Assembly (NCBI GenBank): GCA_024516035.1
Contig: CM044959.1
Span: 26,167,644 to 26,231,643, forward strand
Length of the DNA: 64,000 nt
Origin: Bactericera cockerelli
Lineage: Eukaryota > Arthropoda > Insecta > Hemiptera > Triozidae
Direction: 5' to 3'
Under the pieces are notes generated by a model that saw only the letters and a list, made by a program, of their open reading frames with translations, searched no databases and was not told the origin of the DNA. How positions within the stretch are numbered: position 1 is the stretch's first letter; each line of letters opens with the position of its first letter. The position numbers were made by a program, and so were the translations under genes. Positions 1 through 10,003 of the stretch are shown one piece after another.

Positions 1-377
1 CCAACTAAATAGCTTACAATTCTGTACGCTTTTAAACAAACCGCTATGCCCCATTTACGTGTGCCTAACTGCCTTGTCCATACTTTCTATGTATTGTCCA
101 TTAATTAACGTTCATTCACGAAAAGTTACATTAAACCACCCTCGCTCGTTTTATCTGAAATTTAGATACATTATATTTTTTTTTCTTCTTTTAGGCGCTT
201 TAACTCTGCTGGGGCAGGTCGTTCGCGCCGATATCTTGTTTTTCAAAATCATAGGGTAGGTACATATTTAGTTTTACATTATACTTCTAGTGTGCTCTAT
301 ATCAAATAATTTAAAAATATGATTTTTTATGAGGAAATTTCATGTACAATGTACATTTTGGTAAGAATCCGCCAAAG

Positions 378-945
378 TGGGAGGGTGTTTTAGCTGTTTG
401 AAAACACATAAATTGGAAATAAATGTTTAGTGTTTTTCTTCCAATCAAATAATATGTTTTTCTCAGTTAACGTTTTTCATGAACTACATCTATCTGATTA
501 TCAGAAAACGGTTGAAACACCTAAAAAAAGGTGGGTGTTTGAAAAACACTTAAATCAGAAACAAGTGTTTGGTGTTTATTCTCTCAATCAGATAGGTGTT
601 TTTGATGAAACACGTGATTGAGAAAAACACATAACACCTATTTTTAATTTAGGTGTTTTCAAACACCCACCTCTTTTAGTTGTTACAACAATATTTGAAA
701 CTCAACCACGAGAAAACCAACAGATTTAATAGCCCATTTTATTCGTCTGTTCTATATTTCGTGAGAACTTTACCATTTTTAGTAATGATCATTCTCTTGT
801 CAAGATTCATTTTCAGTAAATTAATTTTGCATTCATTCATAGATTTTGCATTCATAGGGACTCATTGATTTAGGTCGGGTTCTACGAAAAACACCTAACT
901 TAAAAAACACCTGAAAAACACGAAAAACGTTAGTTCCAAAGGATT
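378..945. repeat. Block rich in GGTGTTT/AAACACC words on both strands
   Basis: The heptamer GGTGTTT or its complement AAACACC, with close variants, recurs many times in about 560 bases, often as inverted pairs (for example around 520-560 and 630-675). A shorter block with the same words lies at about 30390-30510. This looks like an old repeat element rather than a gene. I do not recognise the family. Confidence 0.5.
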
Positions 946-955
946 CGTGAGAAGG

Positions 956-989
956 CGCCAATAGAGTTTTGCTCTAAACTCTACTGGCG
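956..989. other. 14-bp stem hairpin just upstream of the exon 1 acceptor
   Basis: CGCCAATAGAGTTT (956-969) pairs with AAACTCTACTGGCG (976-989) with one mismatch around a 6-nt loop. The hairpin ends 30 nt before exon 1, so in RNA it would sit where the branch point is expected. No function is known to me. Confidence 0.55.
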
Positions 990-1019
990 ACCTCAATCTG
1001 TTCTCTTCTGTTCTTGCAG

Positions 1020-1244
1020 AGCATTGCCCCCTGTGATCCCAAAGCGTCACCCCACTCAGAGCAGAATGGACGGGCTACGAGCCTTGGACGTGATGTCCCT
1101 GCTGCAGGATCGTCTCTGCTACCTCACTGGAGGTCGGGACAGAAGAGGTGGTCCTATCCTGAGCTTCCCCATGACACCCAAGAGGGAGCGCGCCAAACCC
1201 GATGACTACAAGCGCCTGCTGCAGTATCTGATGGCCATCCCTTC
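1020..1244 (+). CDS. trio: trio exon 1: start of the CRAL-TRIO/Sec14 domain
   Basis: The acceptor TTCTTGCAG ends at 1019 and the donor GTAAGT starts at 1245 (phase 2). ATG at 1066 has A at -3 and G at +4 and gives MDGLRALDVMSLLQDRL, then the Sec14 core GGRDRRGGPILSFP. The frame is open from 1021 to 1065, so translation could instead begin in an upstream exon; vertebrate Trio has extra N-terminal residues. I favour 1066 as a possible start but cannot exclude splicing from upstream. Confidence 0.85.
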
Positions 1245-1369
1245 GTAAGTGATTCCTTGCAAGTACTGTCGAACCTGGATGTAAATATAAGAGAACAATT
1301 TCCAGGTCCAGTTTTACCTCTGCCTAAACGAATGTTGACATGGTTCCTACTGAATACTGATGACTCCCC

Positions 1370-1540
1370 GCCAGCGTCGATGGCGCGTTGAATGCACCGG
1401 TTTTCGTAGGATCACCGAAGTTAAGCAACGTCCAGCGAGGTGAAGACTTCGTGATGCTGGCATTCCGTCCCAACCCAGGCTGGGTGAGGTAAATGTGGGT
1501 AGCAGGTTTGTAAGTTCCCTGCGAATGAGAGGGCAAATAA
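1370..1540 (+). mobile_element. SINE with a 5S rRNA-derived head
   Basis: The head contains GGATCACCGAAGTTAAGCAA (1411-1430), a stretch characteristic of animal 5S rRNA around its internal promoter A-box, preceded by GTTGAATGCACCGG, also 5S-like. The body continues with CAACCCAGGCTGGGTGAGG, shared with the copy at 20369-20567 and with tRNA-headed relatives at 55968 and 62205. No clear A-tail remains, so the copy is old or truncated. Confidence 0.75.
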
Positions 1541-2717
1541 TACCAAGATTAAGGCTTAAATAGCTATCTTCACTTAAAAGAACTCGAAGAACTTGGTGCC
1601 CAATCATAAATTCATAGATACTACTACTACTGATGACTCCGGTCTCACTGTAGTCCGAGTGTCTGGTTGTCACTTAATTGCATTCAACATCAGCTTCTAG
1701 TCAAGCTATGTCCTGCAGTGCAGACATGTCACATAACGTTATGTCCCCCGTCTGATGGAGCGCTGTGTCAAAGTTGAAAGTGATGATGATTGCTTTAATT
1801 AATTAGTTTGGTGTAATGGATACTGCGTGCTGTGTTCACAACCTGATATCAGGAGTCAGGACTCTAGAATGGATATTATGTTTGTTGTAGGAGTAGCTGT
1901 GTACTTAATGTCGTGGGTGCAGGTGATGGGTTCTAAGACTTCTAAGTCTTTGGATTGGATCCTGATATTTTAGATATGACCTCAGAGAAGAAAAACATAT
2001 TGTTGTTGAAGTTCTATAGTCGAGAACACCAAAGGTGCTGGTCTTTGTCCTGGGTCACAGGTCGGTAAGACTACATCGTGAAATCATAATTCCTAAAACT
2101 TAAAGAATACTGTGCAAGTTTCAGCCAGGTAGATTAGTCCACTACTTGTATCTATGTATTTTCCCGTAGTGTGCTGTATGTTTAGCCTAAAATAGTTGTT
2201 TTAAGTCATAAATTATCGCTGTATCTGCAGCTACCTATAATATCTCATGTTTAACTATTAGTCCAGAAACTTTAGATCAACTTCATTACTTACGTATCTT
2301 AGCTACCTGTTAATTTATTCACGTAAAAATTCTTGTAGAGGACATTTACATGCATGTTTAACATACTCGTAATAAAATTGCTAACAAATCTTTTTGAATA
2401 TGTTAATTTGGGGTTACTTAATGTAAGTATTAATATTTTAGAGCCGTAGCCGATACGATGTGGCCCTATCAGTGTGTTATCTGTTATGCGGTAATGCGTG
2501 CCTTGCATAACAGTTCCGGATATTCCACTGCATTTAGATTCTAAAGATCTCTTTAAAATGAGAATGTTATCTTTCCAACCGCACTTGTCCCATGGTTTCC
2601 AGCGTTTGATTATTAGATTTTTTTTATCGAAATGTTAAGTCTAAAAAGTTAAGAAATAAAATAGTTACCAGCTTACGCCATAGAAGATGCGAAATCTGAT
2701 TTTAAAAAATATGAGAG

Positions 2718-3020
2718 CGCGCGATTAGCTCAGTGGTAAACACTCGCTTGCCATGCGGAAGATCCCGGGTTCGATCCCCCGTGCCGACAAACATTTGTAT
2801 TCTTTATTTGGTTACAATTGTTTGTAAGGGATACCTTCCGGTGCGCTCGTGTTGACCCAGCACCTAAATGGGAAGTATTGTGTGACTTCTCGCCCATCAG
2901 AGGGGAGGCATACTACGGGATGGGCAGGCTACAACACAGACCACAAGTGTCTACAGTAGCTCCTGTTTCATGGCTACGAAATAAAAAAGGCCGTGAAACA
3001 CTCATCTTTAAAACTAAATA
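2718..3020 (+). mobile_element. tRNA-headed SINE (family S1), full length
   Basis: Box A TAGCTCAGTGG (2726-2736) and box B GGTTCGATCC (2768-2777) of a pol III promoter lie in a tRNA-Gly-like head. The unrelated body ends in CCGTGAAACACTCATCTTTA. Further copies lacking the head are at about 5511-5735 and, reversed, 53075-53285. The head does not fold into a clean acceptor stem, so it is not a tRNA gene. Confidence 0.8.
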
Positions 3021-3484
3021 AAATACGAGCAGATTACTTTAAACTAAATCAAAATATACCATGGAACTAAATCTGTTTAATATCTTTAGAAATAAAAAAT
3101 AATGAGGCAAGATAGTAAAAGCCTTCGGTTGACCTTTGTGTCACATTACGATATTCATCACAAGATCTTATCAAATAATTTAATGTACGATCATACAACA
3201 AATATAATTTTAAGAAACACTTCCTTAGCAAATATTTGATCATATGAAAACACTGGAACTGGGTCAACAAAGAAGTATCACATACCCTTAAAATCATATG
3301 CGTTTGCTATCTGTGCTATTAGGTACGTATGTTTGTGCTTTAATTAAATACATTCCATGTAAATGGTAATTTATTGTGCATTGTTGGTATTAATTATTTA
3401 TTAGCATGAGGAAACATGTCAGCCGTCGTCGTCGTATATTTCACCTGCCAAATACATAAATTACTTCTCTGAAGAGAAATGTAT

Positions 3485-3616
3485 CAATACATAAGAATCA
3501 AATATATCAAGAAGGCTCAATACATGAGAACCAAATGTATCAAGTAGGCTCAATACATAAGAATCAAATTTATAAGGAAGGCTCAATACATAAAAACCAA
3601 ATGTATCAAGAAGGCG
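3485..3616. repeat. 33-bp minisatellite, four copies
   Basis: Units start at 3485, 3518, 3551 and 3584 and begin CAATACATAAGAA with a few substitutions each. It lies inside intron 1 with no link to a splice site. Confidence 0.85.
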
Positions 3617-3984
3617 AAGGCTGTAGAGACCTGAGAGTATCCAGTAACCAAATAAGATGCTTTAACTCTTTGTTTTAACTTTTAACCATAACAAAACTAT
3701 TATCAGTTTATAAATTCACAAACAGTATCTCATCATAAACCTTCAAATGAACACATCAACAGAAAACACAATTTCTATCCAATTTTCGTCACTCATTAGT
3801 TTTTAATCAAAATTCTTGTACCTAGGTCTGTGCTTGTGGTTCCTTTAATATTATTTGATTGTTTCAATATTCTAGTTTATTCGTACATACTTTATCGCTG
3901 TTTTTATTGTTATTTGGGTCACTTGTTCAAGTTTTCATCTGTGACGCGTAATTATTTCTTTATTGGATTCTATTAAAAAAAGTT

Positions 3985-4093
3985 TTGGGTTTTTTACCAC
4001 ATAATAATATGTCTTGGGCTTACTGCTGGAATAAGGGGACTTTAAGAGTCCTAATCGGGCAGTATAAATAAGGCGATATTATTATTATTATTT
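3985..4093 (+). mobile_element. 3' fragment of tRNA-SINE family S2
   Basis: Carries the S2 tail: CTTGGGCTTACTGCTGGAAT, then the GGGCAGTATAAATAAG block and a (TTA)n end. The tRNA head is missing. Full copies are at 16048, 46582 and 59730. Confidence 0.75.
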
Positions 4094-4222
4094 ATTTTAC
4101 ACACTTTATTGCTGTTTTTATTGTTATTTGTGTCACTTGTTCAAGTTTTCATCTGTGACGCGTAATTATTTCTTTATTGGACTCTATTAAACTAATCGAA
4201 ATGGATGATGTTTGTTCACCAG

Positions 4223-4415
4223 AGAGGAGGCTCGGGAGATCGGGTTCACCGTGATCATAGACATGCGAGGCGGCACGTGGTCCGGGGTGAAGCCCATCCT
4301 GAAAGTGCTGCAGGAGCAGGGGACGGCTCGTGTGAACACCGCCCTCATCATCAAGCCGGACAACTTCTGGCAGAAGCAGCGCACCTCCCTGGCCAGCCAC
4401 AAGTACAAGTTCGAG
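4223..4415 (+). CDS. trio: trio exon 2: core of the CRAL-TRIO/Sec14 domain
   Basis: The acceptor CACCAG ends at 4222; the first base completes the split serine codon from exon 1. It encodes EEAREIGFTVIIDMRGG and, further on, ALIIKPDNFWQKQR, close to vertebrate Trio. It ends in phase 0 with donor GTGAGC at 4416. This is the lipid-pocket part of the Sec14 fold. Confidence 0.95.
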
Positions 4416-4441
4416 GTGAGCTGAGTGATTATAAAATTTTG

Positions 4442-4612
4442 GTATAGAAAGTCTGGCTGGGGGACTATAAACAGGGAGTAGACCAGCATTCATTGGCTTG
4501 GTTCTGCGGGCCCTTGTTAATTATTAGCCTCCTTGTAAAGACAGTGGTAGAAGTGCTGAGTCATTCCTCCACTGTCTGGCTACCATCGTTCACGATGACG
4601 CCACCCTATGAT
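4442..4612 (+). mobile_element. VNTR transposon copy with one repeat unit
   Basis: Begins GTCTGGCTGGGGGACTATAA, then a single roughly 38-bp unit, then the body with GCTGAGTCATTCCTCCACTG and ATCGTTCACGATGACGCCAC. Related copies with two or three units lie at 32294, 47246, 55421 and 57088. No ORF; class unknown. Confidence 0.7.
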
Positions 4613-4644
4613 GATAGAAATGAATGAAATCTCAATAGAAAGTA

Positions 4645-4842
4645 ATAATAATACTCTTTAGTGGAAGGTAACGAACAGATGAGGTTCATGCTCCAAGCAT
4701 TTTCTACCACCTAACCCTCGTATTATTATGTGGTCACACACAAATAAATGAGGAAAGATTCATGTATTGGGGTGGGATTCGAACCAACGAATACCTACGC
4801 TACCTGGATTACCAGCCTTAACCACTTGACTATAAAGAATCA
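4645..4842 (-). mobile_element. tRNA-SINE family S3, reversed
   Basis: Read in reverse it has a box-B-like GGTTCGAATCCCACC and the S3 body with AAATGCTTGGAGCATGAACC and a (TTA)n tail. Sister copies: 9605, 13045, 26175 (reversed) and 56640 (interrupted). Confidence 0.75.
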
Positions 4843-5223
4843 GAACTTCGGCCCTAATGTGTCCTTTGATGACCCGATGAGTTTCATTTTTCTTAACGTA
4901 TTTACAGTCATATCAACATTTCAGCACTATCTTAAACCGTTCTAGAATTTTGACTTGTCACAGGTAATCCAAAGAACAGGGTTCGACTTACACTCCAGGT
5001 GACCTGGGTTCCTATAGGGTTCAAAAAGTTATCCTTCATCCTTGTGCTGTCTGGACATTGTTTTATTTTAGTTCAAGTTGGTGGAATCATACGTAAAGCC
5101 TTCCCGCGCCTACCTCCGGCCCATATTTTGTGTAAAAATCCCCCCTATGATTGTTTTATAAATACAAAGGATATATGTACAATGTACATACTATAACTCT
5201 AAAGCCTTGTTTCCTTCCATCAG

Positions 5224-5407
5224 ACGAATCTCATCAGTATGGAGTCCCTCAACAAGCTAGTGGACCCGACTCAGCTCACCTCAGATCTGGACGGAACTTT
5301 GGCCTATGACCACTCGCCCTGGATAGAACTCAGACTGGCTGTGGAGGACTTCCTGTGGCAAGCAGGGGATGTGCTGGACCGCCTGGACGATCTACAGGAA
5401 GACATAG
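5224..5407 (+). CDS. trio: trio exon 3: end of the CRAL-TRIO domain
   Basis: Encodes TNLISMESLNKLVDPTQLT, then WIELRLAVEDFLWQAGDVL and RLDDLQEDI, colinear with vertebrate Trio after its KFEFE segment. Acceptor CATCAG at 5221-5223; donor GTAAGA at 5408; phase 1. The last 14 bases with the donor are tandemly duplicated just downstream. Confidence 0.95.
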
Positions 5408-5483
5408 GTAAGAGATGAGAAATACAGGAAGACATAGGTAAGAGATGAGAAATACAGGAAGGTATAGCTCAGAAATGAAAAGT
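5394..5483 (+). repeat. 30-bp tandem duplication spanning the exon 3 donor
   Basis: Copy 1 is 5394-5423 (14 exon bases plus 16 intron bases). Copy 2, 5424-5453, is identical and carries a second perfect donor at 5438. A third, diverged copy follows at 5454-5483, in which GT has become CT. Use of the second donor would add 30 nt with an in-frame TGA. Confidence 0.9.
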
Positions 5484-5510
5484 AAACAAAAAACAGAGAG
5501 GACAAAAAAA

Positions 5511-5735
5511 TTGTATTGAAAATTTGGTTACAGTTGTTGTAAAGGATACCTTCCGGTGCGCTCGCGTTGACCCAGCACCTAAATGAGAAGTACTGAATTC
5601 CTTTTCGCCCATCAGAGGGAAGGCATACTACGGGATGTAGTTACAACACAAACCACAAGCACCTACAGGAGCTGCTGTTTCATGGCTCTGAATTAAAAAA
5701 TGCCGTGAAACACTCATCTTAAAAAAAAAAAAAAA
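5511..5735 (+). mobile_element. SINE family S1, headless copy with A-tail
   Basis: Matches the body of the 2718 SINE (ATACCTTCCGGTGCGCTCG through CCGTGAAACACTCATCTT) and ends in a run of As at 5721-5735. The tRNA head is absent, as in a 5'-truncated insertion. Confidence 0.75.
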
Positions 5736-5792
5736 ATCTTGAAAGCAGCTCTTAAAAAATGAAAGATTTAGCCCAACAAACCATACTATGGT

Positions 5793-5880
5793 TAGAATAG
5801 AATAGAAATTACCCTGTTTATACTGCCGAGGTGAGACGAAAAAGTCCCTTTATTCCAGCAGTCTAAACAAGGTCTCTTGT
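5793..5880. repeat. Short repeat, the empty-site version of the locus at 37779
   Basis: The block GTTTATACTGCCGAG, then CCAGCAGTC, is also found at 37796-37995, where a palindromic MITE splits it. It resembles the reversed tail of SINE family S2 (complement of GGGCAGTATAAA). Confidence 0.6.
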
Positions 5881-5989
5881 TTATTTTCAAATTTAAATAG
5901 AATTTTTGTACATACATTTAATATTCTTAAATGGTTGTTCTTTTTCCGCTAAGAACTAAATGATTGTTGGTCTGTCTGTCTGTCTGCAG

Positions 5990-6119
5990 GGAGGAATGAC
6001 CTGGGGGAGGATGCAGTGTCCGCCAAGCACGCTCTGGACGTCCACACCGACATGAAGAAGAAGATACTCAAGGCCCCCGTGGAGGAAATAGACCTCACCG
6101 GACAGAGACTGCTGCAAAG
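5990..6119 (+). CDS. trio: trio exon 4: linker before the spectrin repeats
   Basis: Acceptor CTGTCTGCAG follows a (CTGT)n tract. It encodes GRNDLGEDAVSAKHALD, then the basic stretch MKKKILKAPVEEIDLTGQRL, the Trio linker between the Sec14 domain and spectrin repeat 1. Phase 1 in, phase 2 out; donor GTATGC at 6120. Confidence 0.93.
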
Positions 6120-6159
6120 GTATGCTAGTTATTGTTGCGCGTGCGTACCTCTGAAAGTG

Positions 6160-6332
6160 TTGATGGTCCCTACCAACTGTGGGGTAGAAGAGATTGCCAC
6201 AGGCAATAACCCCGCCCTTTAGGTAGGACATTTCTCTCTTTTTTTCCTTCTTGTATATTTGTTTAATCTTTTTGTTTTTCTTTATATTTCATTGTGTTCT
6301 ACTGTATATATTTTTTGTTCTACCTAATAGAG

Positions 6333-6365
<33 letters not shown>
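6160..6365 (+). mobile_element. LINE 3' tail (GGCAATAACCCCGCC family) with poly(A)
   Basis: Has the family hairpin AGAGATTGCCACAGGCAATA, then CCCCGCCCTTTAGGTAGGAC, and ends in about 30 As (6336-6365). The same tail recurs, mostly reversed, at 36225, 43975, 48362, 52178, 56727 and 60563/61998. It begins about 40 nt after the exon 4 donor. No reverse-transcriptase sequence is left. Confidence 0.65.
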
Positions 6366-6367
<2 letters not shown>

Positions 6368-7223
6368 GCGTTGGACGAATTGCCAATAAGCTAGTTTTTA
6401 TGATAAATGACCAATTGTAATACATTCGATTTGTTTACACTTACAGGATATAGAAAAGTAAATAAAAGTGTGTTATTGTAAAAAAAGTTATTGTACAAAA
6501 TGTATCAAATGATAAACAAATGTGAAAGTTAGTTATCAACATTTCAATAGCCAGTTAAATTGAATTGAGAAATCTATGCCATCATCTCAGCGTTTGTGTC
6601 CATATCTAATCTCTATACATGTGGAGGGTTTGACGGGGTTTTATCTTTTATGTCCGCCCAAAAACTATAGGCTGACAGAGGACCTTTGTTTCAGTCTCTC
6701 TTGGATATTAGGACATTTATCGTATGGATTTATTAGGACATTAAAAGTATTGTTATTTCTCAAAGCAATTGATTACCCAATGCTTCTTATCACATCATGT
6801 CTTTATTCACTTGTAAAGTGCCATGTTTTCATATGTAAAATCCATTACATATTTTTAATTATGAGACTTTTTTATTTATTTATATTTATATTTTTTAATT
6901 ATGAAACTTTGTTTGAACTGCTTGTCCTACGCCGAGCCGCCGTCTCGCCGGCATGGCGCATGGCGGCATTATACATAAAGTATTTGTAAATTATTATACA
7001 AATATTTGTTCTCTCAAGAGATTGAGAAGTCTCTGGTTGCCGAATTTCATATTGAAAATTCTGTGATAAGGCCGGGAACTCGAAGTACAGAAAAGGGGCA
7101 TTCCCGTGCTTCGCCACGATACCAAATTTAATTTAGATAACTTTCCAAGCGTTTGATAAGTTGAAGATTTGGTTATCTGAATGTAAAGTTACGTTATCAT
7201 GATCGTTCCAAACCGTCCACCAG
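6366..7223 (+). other. trio: Intron 4 remainder
   Basis: AT-rich sequence with no repeat or gene that I recognise. The open frames here do not resemble known proteins. Confidence 0.6.
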
Positions 7224-7445
7224 GTGTGGGGTGACAGTAGTTCGGGCTACGACTCGGGTACTCGGCCGGGATTCGGAGGCCAGCAGCGGGGTATCGAACC
7301 CGGACCTCCAGGCTGCCTGCCCAGCTGCTGCACCACCTGGAGTCCCTGAGGACCATGAAGGCTCATCTCCTGCAGCAGTGGCAGCACAAGAAGTGAAGCT
7401 GACCACTGCTTCCAGCTCAGGCTGTTTGAGCAGGACTGCGAGAAG
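7224..7445 (+). CDS. trio: trio exon 5: spectrin repeat 1, frameshifted in this sequence
   Basis: In phase with exon 4 it reads ASSGVSNPDLQA up to about 7312, then the spectrin-repeat sequence is recovered only by changing frame. LLHHLESLRTMKAHLLQQW reads in a second frame and FQLRLFEQDCEK in a third. The expected family sequence is restored by four single-base additions, two in C runs near 7314 and 7319, one near 7393 and one near 7402. Four is also a number that makes the exon join exon 4 (phase 2) to exon 6 (phase 0). The acceptor and donor are normal. Either the consensus is wrong here or the allele is broken; I favour sequence error because a 400-bp CA repeat lies next to it. Confidence 0.8.
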
Positions 7446-7558
7446 GTAAGTATAGTATAGATTAGTATAGTATAGTAGTGCTTTTTTTAGACAGTCGCTC
7501 GAGACAAGAAGTCCATTACGTTAACAGTTTAATATAGCACCTCTTTATTTATTGTAAA

Positions 7559-7755
7559 CTAGGGGGTTAAAACCCGCCGCTTCGCCAAGCCCATCAAACA
7601 CACACAACGCACACACACACCCACCCCACCCACATCACAACACACATCACACACACCCACACACACGCACACACACGCACACACGCACACACCACACACA
7701 CACACATCCACACCACACACACACACCACACACACACACACACACACAACACACA

Positions 7756-7786
<31 letters not shown>

Positions 7787-7802
7787 CACCACACACCACA
7801 CA

Positions 7803-7833
<31 letters not shown>

Positions 7834-8613
7834 CACACCACACACACACACCACACACACACACACACACACCAACCACACACCACCACACCACACACAC
7901 ACACACACACACCACACACACCACCATACACACCACACACCACACACACACACACCACACACCACACCCCACACACACCACACACACACACACAAAATGT
8001 CATTTAGGTTTGAAAAAAAACCTGAATATTTTTTGTCGCCCATCTATTTTCTGGCCTTCCCCGGCGTAGCTCAAGAATGGCTCATCAGAATTTCGCGATC
8101 AATATGTCAAATGAAAGCCTAAACCCTTGCCTAAAACTTTCTCGCTCTGAGTTGATAGGTCGTCACTTCAAATTTCGAGAAAAAATGTCATTTAGGTCAA
8201 AAAACGTGAATATTTTACATGTTACCCATCCATTTTTTTACCTTACCCGGCGTAGCTCAAGAACGGCTCATCAGAAATTCGCGATCGATATGTCAATTGA
8301 AAACTCAAGCCCTTGCCTAAAACTTTCTCGCTTTGAGTTGATAGGTCGTCGCGACAAATTTCGAGAAAAAATGTCATTTATGTCAAAAAACGTGCATTTT
8401 TTTTGCGTCACCCATCTATTTTTTATCCTTACTCATTGTAGCTTAACCTCAGGGAGATATAATCTAGCCTAGAAGAATTTCCTGATCCAAGCGGACCTAT
8501 GTGCAAAATTTCAGGTTTCTCGGTCAAACGGTGTGGATTTGTATAAAGAACATACATACATACACACACACACACATACATACAGACAGCTTTCTTTTAT
8601 AGATATAGATTTT
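7559..8613. mobile_element. Non-autonomous DNA element (Helitron-like?) with an internal CA repeat
   Basis: Starts near AACTAGGGGGTTAAAACCC and CCGCTTCGCC, runs through the CA tract, then holds two copies of a roughly 165-bp block (GGCGTAGCTCAAGAA at about 8063 and 8250), and ends with a CATACATACA-type tract followed by TTTTATAGATATAGAT. A reversed relative lies at 28300-28545 with the complementary GGCGAAGCGG end. No coding capacity. Confidence 0.5.
7597..7996. repeat. (CA)n microsatellite, about 400 bp
   Basis: Almost pure CA with CCA interruptions. It produces long meaningless open frames on the minus strand rich in Cys and Val. It lies 150 bp downstream of exon 5. Confidence 0.98.
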
Positions 8614-9206
8614 TACATGATTTTGTTTGTAATGTTTTTTCGGGAAACAAATAAATAGAGGTATATTTTAATGAAGTGGTTCAAACGGGGGTTTTTTTTT
8701 AATAACATAGTTATGTAGTGGGTTATTATGTCAAGCACAATTATCACATGTAAAAATCTACATAAAATAGAAATTACTAATCACATTGGAGACTAGTAGG
8801 TACTACATCGATGTCAGTTGAAAATAGCTTTCTCTAAAGTGTTCAAATTAATGTATAGGCCTTGAAATAAATTTTGTAATCAGCTGTTTTGGGGCAGTGA
8901 ATTTCAGCAACTCTCGAGATATTGAACCTATATAAATGTTAATTAGGTAGTTGATGAACCGGAAGAGAATGCCGTTGGCATTAGCACCACCCTTGATCAA
9001 GTTTTGTTTTGTTCATGCTAATTTCTATGTATGTAATATATTCTATGTAAATAAAACTTGATCTAATATGTTTAATAATAACCTGGGTTTGTTTGTATGA
9101 TTTTGCTTGAGAGGGTTGTTTTCTCAGTTCGAACCATTTGGGTGTCTTGGATATATCTAATTTTTTTATTACCATATCGTCTAAAATGGGTTTTGATTGT
9201 TTTCAG
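8614..9206 (+). other. trio: Intron 5 remainder
   Basis: AT-rich sequence; I see no gene or clear repeat. Confidence 0.6.
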
Positions 9207-9329
9207 ATGTTTGACTGGATCTGTCACAACCGAGATATATTCCTGACTAGCTACGTAGAAATAGGACACTGTTACCAAGTGGCCAAGACCCTGCAAGATG
9301 AGCACAATGATTTCACCATGAGTTCTATG
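9207..9329 (+). CDS. trio: trio exon 6: spectrin repeat 1-2 junction
   Basis: Encodes 41 residues, MFDWICHNRDIFLTSYVEIG through HNDFTMSSM, matching the Trio MFDWI helix after the LFEQD motif. Acceptor TTTTCAG, donor GTAAGT; phase 0 both sides. Confidence 0.93.
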
Positions 9330-9604
9330 GTAAGTTGTGGCTAACGCTCATTGTATTATTATTTAAAGACTTATAGATTTGTTCCATTTTCTATCAATGA
9401 AGACAAAAATATAAAATCATTAGAAATGGTCGTGTTAAAGATGTTCTTTTGGTGAAAAAGAAACTTTTATCCAGCAGTTTCAACAAAATATGTACCTTGG
9501 ATCTTCTGATTTGATAGTCTCTTGTCATTTTTACCTCAGCATTCTATTTAATTCAATTTTAGTATTTTAAATCTCATTTTGTCTCAAATTCACCAAGCAT
9601 TGGT

Positions 9605-9785
9605 AGTCGAAGTGGTTACAATGTAAACAATTAGCGCATGGAGCCGTGATCTGTGGATGGGATCCCACCCCATGCTTGGATTTTTACTCATTTATTTCAG
9701 TATCTGACCACATAATAATGAGACTCGTAGAGTTAGGTGGAAGAAAATGGTTTAAGCATTAACCTCGCTTGGTCTAACAGTTATG
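9605..9785 (+). mobile_element. tRNA-SINE family S3
   Basis: A diverged tRNA-like head (GTGGTTACAATG, later GATCCCACCCC) and the S3 body (ACCACATAATAATGAGACTC and AAATGGTTTAAGCATTAACC). Its tail is lost. Confidence 0.6.
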
Positions 9786-10003
9786 AAAGATACCCTTCAT
9801 ATCATACAAAAACATCTATATTCAAACCAAAGTTGAACTCGAAAGAAGTTTACCAGAAAGAATGAACCTCACCAGAAAGAAGAAAGAAAAAAAATCTATG
9901 AATACAATGTCCTCGATTGATTGTAATGCTGTGTCCGAAAGGCAACTACAATTTTGTAGCAGTCCGTTAAAATAATAAATTTTAATTGTGTCTCTCTCTA
10001 CAG

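Larger units (their letters stand above)
1..1019. other. Upstream intron or 5' flank of the trio gene
   Basis: No coding exon is recognised here. A short T-rich stretch at about 160-240 (gcgctttaac, then gttcgcgccg) resembles a second copy at about 23180-23245 and is probably a transposon relic. The rest is AT-rich apart from the GGTGTTT-rich block and a hairpin described separately. Whether it is an intron or 5' flank depends on whether exons exist upstream of 1020; the good acceptor at 1017-1019 suggests an intron. Confidence 0.5.
1245..4222 (+). other. trio: Intron 1
   Basis: Nearly 3 kb. It holds a 5S-headed SINE (1370-1540), a tRNA-headed SINE (2718-3020), a 33-bp minisatellite (3485-3616) and a partial tRNA-SINE tail (3985-4093). 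The segment 1545-2715 shows no gene or recognisable repeat. Confidence 0.85.

Noticed and set aside
2718..2790. tRNA-Gly-like gene
   Set aside because: Boxes A and B are good, but the acceptor stem does not pair and the sequence continues into a repeated SINE body. The same reasoning removes the heads at 16048, 38755, 46582, 55283 and 63392.
4149..4493. Minus-strand open frames opposite exon 2
   Set aside because: Shadows of the GC-rich trio exon on the other strand. The same holds for frames opposite exons 10, 18, 19, 20, 24 and 27.
7559..8043. Long minus-strand open frames rich in Cys, Val and Trp
   Set aside because: They are translations of the CA microsatellite in several frames and have no protein character.
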